Assembly: GCF_900129705.1 (NCBI RefSeq) | Contig: NZ_FQWO01000003.1 | Span: 296,111 to 360,110 of the forward strand | Reading direction: 5' to 3' | DNA length: 64,000 nucleotides | Source: Flavobacterium granuli | GTDB taxonomy: Bacteria > Bacteroidota > Bacteroidia > Flavobacteriales > Flavobacteriaceae | Shown: positions 51,208 through 60,174 of the stretch, piece by piece | How the letters are laid out: each line of letters begins with the position of its first letter | How positions within the stretch are numbered: position 1 is the first letter of the stretch | The notes under the pieces: generated by a model | The model's database searches: none | Told to the model about the DNA's origin: nothing | Seen by the model: only the letters and a program-made list of their open reading frames with translations | Made by a program: the position numbers and the translations under genes

Positions 51208-52440
51208 TTAGTTATTAATCAGTGAGGATAACATTTTTTCTTTCACAACACAACAAGCGCCAATAACGCCGGCGCGACGGCCTAAACTGGATTTTTTTAG
51301 TTTAACGTCTCTGTTGACTAAACCCAGGGAATATTTTTTTAAAGCGGATTGAATGGGTAATAAGGTGTAATCTCCCAATAGAGAGAAATCTCCTCCAATT
51401 ACTAATAGATCCGGATTAAAAATGTTAAGAATAATAGACAGATAACGCCCCATTTTTTCACTTTGCCTAGAGACTAATTCAACACATAAATTGTCTTCCA
51501 GATTTAATGCTCCCGCAATTATAGCATGATGTTGCAGGCTGCTTGAGTTTTCGTCAAGGACTATTTTGGATTGTTTTCCTTCTTTTATGGCTTCCTTGAA
51601 TTGATTCACTAGAGACCAGCCGGATATTTCAGTTTCTAAACAGCCTAATTTGCCACATTGGCATAAAATTCCATTGTCTAATATGGTGCTGTGTCCAAAT
51701 TCTCCTGAATAGCCTGATTTCCCGTAATATAATTTACCATCGGTTATTATTCCTATTGCTACACCCCAGCTGTAATTGACATAGATTATATTTTGCTCTC
51801 CGTCAACAACTCCTTCTCTGTATTCGCCAAAAGCCATTGCTCTGGTGTCATTTTCTAAGCGCACAGGCAAACCCAGTTGGTCAGAAATAATTTCTGTCAA
51901 AGGTCTGTTTTCGCTAAAAAAGAAATTATAACTAAATCCTTCCATCGAATTAATACGACCAGACAGGTTGATACAAGCTCCTATGATCATGTTTTTATCG
52001 ACTAAGCTATCTTCTATGAAGGAGTTAATCAACGCACATAATTCTAAGAGAGATTCTTGCGTATTTTCTAAAATAAAAGAAGTTCCCAGTTCAAGGCTAA
52101 CAAATTCGCTTTTTATGTTTTGTAATCCAATGGACATGCTTGTTCTCCCTACTTCAATACCTAAAAAGTAAGCGCAAGTTGGATTGATACTGTATAGCGA
52201 AGGACGTCTCCCACCACTATTGGTGATTTTTCCCATGTCTACCACATAGCCCTCAGCCAGTAATTCATTGACTGCTTTGGTTACTGTAGGAACACTGGAT
52301 TGTAATTCCGAACCCAATTCAGCAATTGTAGCATTGCCGGTTGATAATAGGCGCTTTATTATTGATTGTCTCAATATCTGCCATTTTTGGCCTGAAAGGC
52401 TGTTGTCAGTACTAGCGTCTAATAAATCTTTTAAGCTCAT
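51208..52440 (-). CDS. ROK-family transcriptional regulator (NagC-like)
   Basis: This 410-residue regulator has an N-terminal winged helix-turn-helix (about 20-75, ATIAELGSELQSSVPTVTKAVNELLAEGY), followed by a ROK sugar-sensing domain. The zinc-binding motif CQCGKLGCLE is intact, in contrast to the ROK kinase at 21083. NagC and XylR proteins of this type bind operators until a sugar or sugar phosphate releases them. Its place at the head of the nan run, in the same direction, suggests control of sialic acid or GlcNAc genes. A TAAGTTTG -7 element lies 38 bases upstream. Confidence 0.92.
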   Translation of the reverse strand: MSLKDLLDASTDNSLSGQKWQILRQSIIKRLLSTGNATIAELGSELQSSVPTVTKAVNELLAEGYVVDMGKITNSGGRRPSLYSINPTCAYFLGIEVGRTSMSIGLQNIKSEFVSLELGTSFILENTQESLLELCALINSFIEDSLVDKNMIIGACINLSGRINSMEGFSYNFFFSENRPLTEIISDQLGLPVRLENDTRAMAFGEYREGVVDGEQNIIYVNYSWGVAIGIITDGKLYYGKSGYSGEFGHSTILDNGILCQCGKLGCLETEISGWSLVNQFKEAIKEGKQSKIVLDENSSSLQHHAIIAGALNLEDNLCVELVSRQSEKMGRYLSIILNIFNPDLLVIGGDFSLLGDYTLLPIQSALKKYSLGLVNRDVKLKKSSLGRRAGVIGACCVVKEKMLSSLINN

Positions 52441-52477
52441 TATTATTATGTTTAAAATATTTAGAGGTATTCAATCG

Positions 52478-52485
52478 CAAACTTA
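52478..52485 (-). promoter_or_regulatory. -7 promoter element for the ROK regulator
   Basis: Read on the minus strand this is TAAGTTTG, an exact TAnnTTTG match, 38 bases before the regulator start. No matching -33 box was found. Confidence 0.45.
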
Positions 52486-52637
52486 CTATAATTTTTTTGA
52501 AATCATTATGTAAAAATTATCTTATACTTATCCAATCAAAGCTTCTTTAAGTTTTAAATAAATGGAATATTTTACATAGTTGGATTGTTTTTTGGGTTTT
52601 AAAAACCAAAAATAGATTTCAAGATATAAAGTTTTAA

Positions 52638-52675
52638 TAAAAAAACCGACAAAGTAATCTTTGTCGGTTTTTTAT
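52638..52675 (-). terminator. rho-independent terminator after the second SusD
   Basis: AAAAAACCGACAAAG and CTTTGTCGGTTTTTT (52640-52654 and 52659-52673) form a perfect 15-base stem with a TAAT loop. It lies 14 bases beyond the SusD stop on the minus strand. The A tract on the left gives the T tail for that direction, and the structure works in both directions. Confidence 0.88.
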
Positions 52676-52688
52676 CATTTAAATGCTA

Positions 52689-54272
52689 TTAAGTTCCCTT
52701 GTAACCTGGATTTTGAGCATCTAGTCCTAAAGTTTGATCACTAGTTAAAGTTCCTAGGTCTATAGGCCATAGCAATTTATGGTTTTGACCTGCAATATTA
52801 TCCAATACACCAGTTAGTGGTAAATCTTTTCGGAAAGCTAAAGGATTTCCGGAAGCATCTTGCATACGACGTAAGTCATACCAAATTTTTCCTTCGGCTA
52901 CGAATTCTTTTTGTCTTTCAGCAAAAATAGCCAATTCGTTTTGTTCAAATGAACCATTTACATATACCGGAGCAACACCTCCACCGCCAGCATAAGCACG
53001 GGTTCTGATAGTATTGATTTCAGAAGATGGATCCTGACCTTGTTTGTTTTTAATCTCGGCTAACATTAAGATAGCTTCTGATAGTCGATACACTGGAAAA
53101 TCATCTGAGAAAACACGAGCGCCATCAACGACTGTTCCAATGAACTTACGAAGGTTTGTAGCTTTTATTGTTCCTTTGTTAAAGTTTAAGAAAGTAACAT
53201 TGGCTCTGGTATCTGCTGCATCGTACTTAGCGTACAAATCATACTTGTATTCATAACGAATGATAGTTCCACCACCATTTACTTTTAATGGGTCGCTGGC
53301 AGGAATAGCTACGCCTTTGTCGTCAACATAGCCGCTTAACGGATCTGTAATGGCATAAATAAATTGACTGTAGTTATTAGTTGCCTCACCAAAACCATAT
53401 CTCATGGCAAAAATAATCTCGTTGTTTCCTTTAATTGCAGCTGTAGCGGCAGAATTAAATACATTGGCAAAACTGGATTGTAAGCTGTATTTTGGGATTA
53501 CTGCTTCAACAGCAGCTCTGGCAATGGCTAAATCAGCGGCTGTAGTTGTAGGTGCAGCGCCGTCAATTTTAACTTTGGCAGACCATAAGTACACTTCAGC
53601 TTGTAGCATTTGCGATGCACCCAGTGACCATTGTGCTTTTTGCATTTTAGTGGAATAATTTCCAGCAAAACTTGCAACCGACTTGTTCACATCTTCTTTG
53701 ATAAAGTCTAAAGTTTCTTTCTCAGTTGCAGTACGTGGCAAATAAGCGTCTGCGGCCGTTGTTGGTGTGCTAATAGCTACTTTAGGTTCTTTTGCTAATG
53801 GTACACGACCATAAGTTCGGTACAATTGAAAATAGTAAAAAGCTCTTAAACCATAGGCTTGACCTAAATAATAACTTTTGTCGCTAGCCAATAAATAATC
53901 TGCTTTTTCTACCTGATAAATAAAATTATTTACCTGAAAGATGGCGGAATAAAATCCAGCCCAACTAGAAATACCAGGCGAGGATTCTCTTATGTCCTGA
54001 CGAACAATAGATCCTGCGTTTAAAGATGCGGTTCCTGTAAAGCTGGTGCCATCCCTTAATGTTCCGCCTCGTAATTCTCCTAGGTTAAATAATGTAAATT
54101 GATAATTTCTTAATTGCTGGTGTAATCCAACCATCGCTCCATCCACTTGGGAAGGGGTTTTCCAAAAACTTCCACTAGCGTAATAATCTTCTGGAGCTAA
54201 ATCCAGTTTTTCGCAAGCATTAAACGTTAAGGATAACGTTACTAATGCAATTCCTAATACTATCTTTTTCAT
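52689..54272 (-). CDS. SusD/RagB-family surface glycan-binding lipoprotein
   Basis: This is the surface lid lipoprotein of the second SusC transporter. The 527-residue protein has the acceptor Cys at residue 20 (TFNACEKLDLAPED). The N-terminal SusD motif YYASGSFWKTPSQVDGAMVGLHQQL is followed by helices with YYLGQAYGLRAFYYFQLYRTYGRVPLA. The C-terminal RagB region has FAERQKEFVAEGKIWYDLRRM. It differs from the SusD-like_2 protein at 6347, so the two pairs belong to different lineages and probably bind different parts of the glycan. It follows SusC by 8 bases. Confidence 0.95.
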   Translation of the reverse strand: MKKIVLGIALVTLSLTFNACEKLDLAPEDYYASGSFWKTPSQVDGAMVGLHQQLRNYQFTLFNLGELRGGTLRDGTSFTGTASLNAGSIVRQDIRESSPGISSWAGFYSAIFQVNNFIYQVEKADYLLASDKSYYLGQAYGLRAFYYFQLYRTYGRVPLAKEPKVAISTPTTAADAYLPRTATEKETLDFIKEDVNKSVASFAGNYSTKMQKAQWSLGASQMLQAEVYLWSAKVKIDGAAPTTTAADLAIARAAVEAVIPKYSLQSSFANVFNSAATAAIKGNNEIIFAMRYGFGEATNNYSQFIYAITDPLSGYVDDKGVAIPASDPLKVNGGGTIIRYEYKYDLYAKYDAADTRANVTFLNFNKGTIKATNLRKFIGTVVDGARVFSDDFPVYRLSEAILMLAEIKNKQGQDPSSEINTIRTRAYAGGGGVAPVYVNGSFEQNELAIFAERQKEFVAEGKIWYDLRRMQDASGNPLAFRKDLPLTGVLDNIAGQNHKLLWPIDLGTLTSDQTLGLDAQNPGYKGT

Positions 54273-54280
54273 ATCTTTTT

Positions 54281-57200
54281 TTATAAAATAATTTGAACAC
54301 CAAAAACTACTGTACGTGGCAATGGATATCCTCCTGTGACATTTATCCCTTGATCTGTAGCCTCTGGAGTAAATAAAGTTGATTTACTCAAATAGCCTAA
54401 ATTTTGCCCAGTTAAAGTAAACTTAACTCCTTCAATTTTTACTTTTGTCAATAGGTCAGCAGGTAATGAATACGACAAACTGATTTCGCGGAAAGATAAA
54501 TAATCGGCTTTGTTATAGAACATACTTGAGGTACGGAAGGTGTTGTTTTTAAACAATTGATCGGCCCAGTAGTAGGTTGGGTATTTGGCATTTGGATTCT
54601 CAGGAGTCCAAGTGTCTTTTACATCTTGTGTGGTGTTAAAAGTTCCTTGAGCATTACTTAAGAACCAAGTTCTAGGGCCGTCGTACTGAACATGACCTAA
54701 GGCGTAGTCAAAACGAGAGCTAAATGAGAATCCTTTCCATTTGGCATTAATTCCAAAACCACCAGTCACTGTAGGTACCGTACGTCCCATATACTCTCTG
54801 TCATAACTATTGATAACACCATCTCCGTTGACATCCTTCCATTTCACATCACCTAATGCAATAGGAAAATGTAATGCTTTTTGAGCTGGAGTCATCTCAT
54901 TAAATACGCTTGGATGTACTAAAACTTTGGCACCTATTAAATCTCTAATAGTTAAAGCATAAGTATCTAATTCAGCTTGGGTTCTAATGATGCCTTCGGC
55001 AACATAAGCATAAGCTACGTTTGGATCTTGACCTTCTTGCAGACCGCCAACCCAAATTAAATTACCATCTTTATCATAAACCTGACTTCCACCAATTCTA
55101 TTATTTTCTAAACCATTGCTTGGTAATTTTAATATTTTGTTGGTATTATAGGCCGCATTTGCATTAAAATTTAATGAAAAATTTGTTGTTTTAATGGCAT
55201 TGTAATTCAATTCCGCCTCAAGGCCTTTGCTTTGCATACTACCTAAGTTGGTTGTAATAGACGTTAGTCCTGAGGTAGCAGGAAGAGAAAAGCTGGAGAT
55301 TTTGTCTTTAATTCTTTTGTCATAATATGCAAGTCCAAGATCTAATCTGTTGAACAAACGGGTGTCTAAACCAAATTCGTAGGTTTCAGAACGTTCCCAT
55401 AACAAATCAGGAAACGGGAGTCCGTTCAATTGAAATCCATTAATTCCATCATATTTACCGCCTCCATAAGAACCTTGTAATGAGTATGGCCCAATACCTG
55501 CCAAATTTCCAATTTGACCATAACTGGCTCTTAATTTCAGTGTATTAATTATTTTAGAATCGCTTAGGAAATTTTCTTTATGCATGTTCCAACCCACAGA
55601 TACTCCCGGGAAATTACCCCAACGGTTGTTTAATAATTTAGAGTATCCATCACGTCTTCCGGTTAACGTTAGCAGGTATTTATCATCGTAATCATAGGTG
55701 ATACGAGAAAAGAAAGATAAGATGCGTTCGGTGCTGTGACCCGTATCAATAAATCTTTTGTCTTTATCAGAGCTGGTAAAACCTAAATCCATAAAATCAT
55801 CTGATGGAGCGCCTGAACCAGAAGCTGACAATGAGTTGGAATAGGTATCATAATACTCCGTACCTATCATGGCATCTACATGGTGTTTTCCCAAGAAATC
55901 AGTGTTGAAATTTAAGGTACCATTATAGGTTTGACTAAATGTTCTACCAAATGAAGCAGCTGATGAACGGGTTCTATTATAATTGTTAGGACTTTGTAAA
56001 AAATCTTTATTGAAAGACTCATAAAAACCTTCGTCATAAAACCAGTTAGCCTTAGTTGTAAAGCTTAAATTTTCTAATATATCGGCTTTAAATGCTTGAG
56101 ACATAGTAAATTTATCGGTTTGGTTTTTACGAATGAACTTGTCATCGTTTACAAGTGGGTTACCATCTTGATAATCACGGCCTACCAATAAATCACCGTT
56201 GGCGTTGGTTCCTCTCATCGTTGGAGGTGCTCCTAAAGAGCGGGTCAAATAATTACCTTCACTATTTGTTTGTGCATCTCTCCATTTGGCTGTGGCAAAG
56301 TTCAAACCAGAAGTCGAGGTTAACCACGATTTTATTTTGTAATCCCCATTTAAAACAAAGGTCATTCTTTTGTAGAAGGTGTTAATAGGCAAACCTTCTT
56401 CATTATAAGAACCTATTCCTGCATAATAACTTCCTTTGTCGTTACCGCCAGTCATAGACACATTCAGGTCTTTGGTTATACCCTGAGGTCGAAGTGCGTA
56501 ATCTTTATAATTGAAATCTTTAAAAATAATTTCTTTATTGGTTCCGTTTGGATCATAAGCTCCTGCTGCGTTTGTACGAACGGGATCGATCATACTTTGC
56601 CATCCTTGAGACAATAGTTCCTCATTTATAGGACTTCTAAACATAGGACTCCATACGGCATTTGATGTTTTATTTCCATCAAGGATGTTTCCGGACCCAT
56701 CTTTATAAAGGTTTCCGGTACCAAAAGGACCGGTTGAGTTTAACTGACTTAAGCGGCTTGGATCATAAGAACCAGAAGTTTCTATGGCTTTTCTGGACCA
56801 ATACAAATAATCTTGTGCATTTAAAAATTCAAAAGGAATATTTAGGGTGTTGATACCTAGTTTTGTATTTACGGTGATGTTTGAGACACCGGCTTTTCCT
56901 TTTTTGGTAGTAATCAAAATAACCCCTCCGGCAGCTCTGGCACCATAAATAGAAGTGGCCGAAGCATCTTTTAGCACTTCGATAGAAGCAATGTCGTCAG
57001 GATTGATTTCGCTAAAACTGGCTCTTAAAAAACCATCAACCATTACCAATGGTGAACCGCCCCCAGTATAACCAGTTCCTCCACGTAAAACGATAGAAGC
57101 TACTGCGCCAGGTCTTCCTGAAGCCTGTTGTACTCTTAATCCTGGAATTGTCCCCGCCAAAGCCGAGGCTGGATTGGAACGTACTCCAGTTTCTAATACC

Positions 57201-57712
57201 TTGTTGTCAAGTTTAGATACGGAACCGGTTATTTTAGATTTCTTCATGGTACCATAACCCACGACAACAACCTCGTCCAGACTTTGTCCTGTTTCCTTTA
57301 AAATTACGGTTATAGGTGATTTTCCAATGGTAACTTCTTGTTGCTCCATACCAATGAAGGAGATAATCAGTTTAGTAACATTGTCTGGCACTTCTATAGT
57401 GAAATTACCATTAAAATCCGTTTGTGTCGAAGCAGAACTTCCTTTAGCGATAATGTTTGCTCCAGGGATTGGATTTCCATCCGCATCAAGTACTTTTCCT
57501 GTAACTTTCTTTTGAAATAAACTGGTTGTTGCTGACTCAAAGCCTTTTTTAGCAGTAGTGTTACTTTCAAATAAAACTACTTTTTCCGAAGTAGCTGCTG
57601 TCGAAAGCTGAACCGATAGAGCTGTTAGCAAAACAGTAGCTAGTCTAGTTGTCCCCCAGGCTGGTGATTCCTGCCATAAATTACGGGGCTTGTTTTTGGA
57701 AAAAATTTTCAT
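54281..57712 (-). CDS. SusC/RagA-family TonB-dependent transporter
   Basis: This outer-membrane importer has 1143 residues when started at the Met at 57712 (MKIFSKNKPRNLWQ); an upstream in-frame Met would add 21 residues without signal character. The leader includes a hydrophobic stretch, LATVLLTALSVQLSTAAT. The carboxypeptidase-regulatory-like domain (VTGKVLDADGNPIPGANIIA) and the SusC signature SLDEVVVVGYGTMKKSKITGS follow. The plug ends with GVILITTKKGK, and the barrel closes with the terminal FGVQIIL. A LacI-type operator (57895-57916) of the same sequence as before the first susC suggests shared control across about 55 kb. Confidence 0.95.
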   Translation of the reverse strand: MKIFSKNKPRNLWQESPAWGTTRLATVLLTALSVQLSTAATSEKVVLFESNTTAKKGFESATTSLFQKKVTGKVLDADGNPIPGANIIAKGSSASTQTDFNGNFTIEVPDNVTKLIISFIGMEQQEVTIGKSPITVILKETGQSLDEVVVVGYGTMKKSKITGSVSKLDNKVLETGVRSNPASALAGTIPGLRVQQASGRPGAVASIVLRGGTGYTGGGSPLVMVDGFLRASFSEINPDDIASIEVLKDASATSIYGARAAGGVILITTKKGKAGVSNITVNTKLGINTLNIPFEFLNAQDYLYWSRKAIETSGSYDPSRLSQLNSTGPFGTGNLYKDGSGNILDGNKTSNAVWSPMFRSPINEELLSQGWQSMIDPVRTNAAGAYDPNGTNKEIIFKDFNYKDYALRPQGITKDLNVSMTGGNDKGSYYAGIGSYNEEGLPINTFYKRMTFVLNGDYKIKSWLTSTSGLNFATAKWRDAQTNSEGNYLTRSLGAPPTMRGTNANGDLLVGRDYQDGNPLVNDDKFIRKNQTDKFTMSQAFKADILENLSFTTKANWFYDEGFYESFNKDFLQSPNNYNRTRSSAASFGRTFSQTYNGTLNFNTDFLGKHHVDAMIGTEYYDTYSNSLSASGSGAPSDDFMDLGFTSSDKDKRFIDTGHSTERILSFFSRITYDYDDKYLLTLTGRRDGYSKLLNNRWGNFPGVSVGWNMHKENFLSDSKIINTLKLRASYGQIGNLAGIGPYSLQGSYGGGKYDGINGFQLNGLPFPDLLWERSETYEFGLDTRLFNRLDLGLAYYDKRIKDKISSFSLPATSGLTSITTNLGSMQSKGLEAELNYNAIKTTNFSLNFNANAAYNTNKILKLPSNGLENNRIGGSQVYDKDGNLIWVGGLQEGQDPNVAYAYVAEGIIRTQAELDTYALTIRDLIGAKVLVHPSVFNEMTPAQKALHFPIALGDVKWKDVNGDGVINSYDREYMGRTVPTVTGGFGINAKWKGFSFSSRFDYALGHVQYDGPRTWFLSNAQGTFNTTQDVKDTWTPENPNAKYPTYYWADQLFKNNTFRTSSMFYNKADYLSFREISLSYSLPADLLTKVKIEGVKFTLTGQNLGYLSKSTLFTPEATDQGINVTGGYPLPRTVVFGVQIIL

Positions 57713-57894
57713 AATTTTTTGATGGTTTGTTAATAATAAATTTGTTTTCGCAGTTTCTTTTATTTCTCTAGCCATTTTAAAAGCTGTCTTTACATGCTTG
57801 TTTAGATGAACCTTTTCTTTACTATTATTATGGCAGTATTTTTTTTTAGTCTCTTTTTTGAACTTATAAATGATGAATTACGCTTTAAAAAAGC

Positions 57895-57916
57895 TTTACT
57901 AAAACGTTTTTTGTTT
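57895..57916. promoter_or_regulatory. LacI-type operator in the second susC promoter
   Basis: TTTACTAAAACG followed by TTTTTTGTTT repeats the site at 1855 almost exactly (TTTACTAAAACGTTTTTTGT against TTTACTAAAACGTTTTTGTA). On the minus strand it lies 12 bases downstream of a -7 box (57936-57929), over the expected start of transcription, a typical repressor position. Confidence 0.62.
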
Positions 57917-57928
57917 ATAAACAATAAA

Positions 57929-57936
57929 CAAATATA
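57929..57936 (-). promoter_or_regulatory. -7 promoter element for the second susC
   Basis: On the minus strand this is TATATTTG, identical to the -7 box of the first LacI gene. It would give a leader of about 210 bases before the SusC start at 57712. Confidence 0.52.
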
Positions 57937-58427
57937 TAAAAATATTTAATTAAAAGAATGTGTTATTAAAAAAATTTATTAATTAAAAAATAACTTTATT
58001 TTAACTTTAAATTTGGTTTTGGTTTTTTATACTATAAACTCCCAGTATTATTGGAGAAATATTTTAACTCGTTTTTTAAATTCTAAACTTTTATTTTTTT
58101 TGTTGTCAACAATAATTGTAGGTGTGTGATTACAAGAAAATATAAAATAAGGAAATGAGTGTGTTTAATTAGGTGTTTAAATGGTCAGATAATTACAGTT
58201 TAAATATTTTTGGAATGTTTAAATTGTTAGTAATTTATTTTAATAGTTAATATCCTGATTTTTTAGGTTGTACTTCGGTTTTATTAACAGCTTGGAGACG
58301 AGTTTTAAAAAAAATGTAAATACTATAAGAACAATTAATAAGGAATAAATTTAAGAATTTAATTGCGTTATAAATAAGATTTTTTTGAAAGATTATAAGT
58401 TTTCAAATTTCATCAAGTTTAATTTTT

Positions 58428-58435
58428 TATTTTTG
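58428..58435 (+). promoter_or_regulatory. -7 promoter element for the AraC-type regulator
   Basis: TATTTTTG matches TAnnTTTG exactly and lies 26 bases before the proposed TTG start of the regulator. It supports a start near 58461 over any later Met. Confidence 0.45.
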
Positions 58436-58460
58436 GGCAACTTAATGAACATTTTTTATT

Positions 58461-59333
58461 TTGGATAATCTTTCCATTCCTACTTTATCAATTGGTAATA
58501 TACTGGGCGAAGATCCTTTGGGTATTAGTTTGTTTCGTCACAGTGTAAAGGGACGAAATGAATTTGAGCAACCTCATAAACATGATTTTTATCTCGTTTT
58601 TTTTGTTGATAGTGGTTCAGGCTTACATGATATAGACTTCATGCAATACAAGGTAAGTGATAATCAGATTTATTTTATAAGACCGGGACAGCTGCATAAT
58701 TGGTCCCTAAAAGAGGGGACTTCAGGTTTTCAATTGATGCTTTCTGAAGAAGTGATACAAGTGTTTTCTAATTTATCTCCTTTTCCTTTTTTTCAACTGG
58801 CTTCGCCCTCCTGCCTTTCTTTGCACACAAAAGAGTTTGATGAATATAGAAAACAGCTGCAAGAAATAGAAAAATTGCTTCCGTATAAAGATCTATTGAC
58901 CAAAGAAATAGTGGTGCTTCGGTTGCATTTGTTACTCAAATTATTACAAAAGGATTATGTCGCTCATTTTCCAGACAATGAGGTTATTGTCAGACCTGAA
59001 AAAATAGTCCAAAAATTTATTGATTTAATTGAGATTCATTTTCATGAAGAATCTTCGGTGCGGTTTTATGCCCAACAGTTGAATATTACTCCAAATTATC
59101 TCAATATCCTTTCGCAAAAATATTTAAAAACTGCAGCAGGGGATTTTATAAAAGACAGAATTATGCTGGAAGCTAAGCGTTTGCTTATTAGTACTAGCTT
59201 GTCTATGAAAGAAATAGCTTATCAGTTGGGTTTTAATGATAACGGTTATTTTAGTAAGGCATTTAGAAAGCATACCGGAAAGGCTCCAAGTGATTTTAGG
59301 GAAAGTTATAATTTTTACCATTCTTCTCATTAA
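58461..59333 (+). CDS. AraC-family transcriptional regulator
   Basis: The 290-residue regulator has an N-terminal cupin-like sensor domain (about 10-150, HSVKGRNEFEQPHKHDFYLVFF, IYFIRPGQLHNWSL) and a C-terminal pair of helix-turn-helix motifs (about 190-285, SVRFYAQQLNITPNYLNILSQ and MKEIAYQLGFNDNGYFSKAFRKHTG). No ATG lies in frame near the start: an in-frame TGA stop is at 58446 and the next Met falls inside the sensor domain. TTG at 58461 is therefore the likely start. It is divergent from the second susC but reads toward the ankyrin and amidohydrolase genes. Its targets are unknown. Confidence 0.88.
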   Translation: MDNLSIPTLSIGNILGEDPLGISLFRHSVKGRNEFEQPHKHDFYLVFFVDSGSGLHDIDFMQYKVSDNQIYFIRPGQLHNWSLKEGTSGFQLMLSEEVIQVFSNLSPFPFFQLASPSCLSLHTKEFDEYRKQLQEIEKLLPYKDLLTKEIVVLRLHLLLKLLQKDYVAHFPDNEVIVRPEKIVQKFIDLIEIHFHEESSVRFYAQQLNITPNYLNILSQKYLKTAAGDFIKDRIMLEAKRLLISTSLSMKEIAYQLGFNDNGYFSKAFRKHTGKAPSDFRESYNFYHSSH

Positions 59334-59469
59334 TAATACTGCTCGAAATTGAATTTCTAATCGATTTTTGTAAATCTTAATAAGTGTCTAGCTGCGGTTA
59401 GCATATTTAAAAGTTTATTCAAAAGGTTTTTGGCTAAAAATCTTTTTTCAGTATTTAAAAATACGTTTT

Positions 59470-60156
59470 ATGACCAACTTAAAAAACAGGAGTAATTTAC
59501 TAACAGGATTTATTTTGATTATTATATCGTTAGTGAGTTGTTCATCTAAACAAGCAGATATTATGGATAAAAATAAAGCTCTTTTTGAAGCAGTTGATAG
59601 TGGGAATGTCACACTTGTGGCTACTATTTTAAGAGATAAACCATTTTTAGAACACAAACATGAAAAGGGGAGAACTGCATTGATGCATGCGGTTTATAAA
59701 CGTAATAATAAGATTGCGGCTTTGTTAATCGATGCCGGTGCCAATGTTAATACACAGGATGATATTAAAAATAGTCCTTTTTTATATGCGGGTGCCGAAG
59801 GTAATTTGGAACTGGTAAAAATGGCATTGAATCATGGCGCAAATTTTAACATATTCAATCGTTACGGAGGTACGGCACTTATACCAGCGGCTGAGAAAGG
59901 TCATCTGGAAGTTGTGAAATTATTGGTAAATACGGCAGGTTTTCCTAAAGATCATATCAATAATTTAGGTTGGACTGCATTGTTAGAAGCTGTTTTATTG
60001 AGTGATGGCGGTAGAGTTCATGTAAATATTGTCGCTGCACTTATTGATGGCGGTTGTAATATAAACATAGCAGATAAAAATGGTATGACTGCCTTGGATC
60101 ATGCTAAAAAACTACAGTATGTTGAAATGGTAAAATTATTAGAAAAAAAGGGATAA
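59470..60156 (+). CDS. ankyrin-repeat lipoprotein
   Basis: The 228-residue lipoprotein has its acceptor Cys at residue 24 (LISLVSCSSKQ). Residues 45-225 are about five ankyrin repeats (GRTALMHAVYKRNNKIAALLIDAGANVN, NSPFLYAGAEGNLELVKMALNHGANFN, GTALIPAAEKGHLEVVKLLV, WTALLEAV, GMTALDHAKK). Such proteins serve as binding scaffolds. It ends 18 bases before the amidohydrolase gene, so the two form an operon. It may hold or protect the exported enzyme in the periplasm, but this is inferred from adjacency only. Confidence 0.9.
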   Translation: MTNLKNRSNLLTGFILIIISLVSCSSKQADIMDKNKALFEAVDSGNVTLVATILRDKPFLEHKHEKGRTALMHAVYKRNNKIAALLIDAGANVNTQDDIKNSPFLYAGAEGNLELVKMALNHGANFNIFNRYGGTALIPAAEKGHLEVVKLLVNTAGFPKDHINNLGWTALLEAVLLSDGGRVHVNIVAALIDGGCNINIADKNGMTALDHAKKLQYVEMVKLLEKKG

Positions 60157-60174
60157 AATTATAAAGTTATAATA

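Larger units (their letters stand above)
57713..58460. other. long AT-rich divergent gap between susC and araC-type genes
   Basis: This 748-base gap has no gene I can support. It holds the susC leader, the LacI-type operator (57895-57916), the minus-strand -7 box (57929-57936), a small dyad TTGTTG-T-CAACAA at 58100-58112, and the plus-strand -7 box TATTTTTG at 58428-58435 before the AraC gene. The rest is very AT-rich. Confidence 0.55.
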
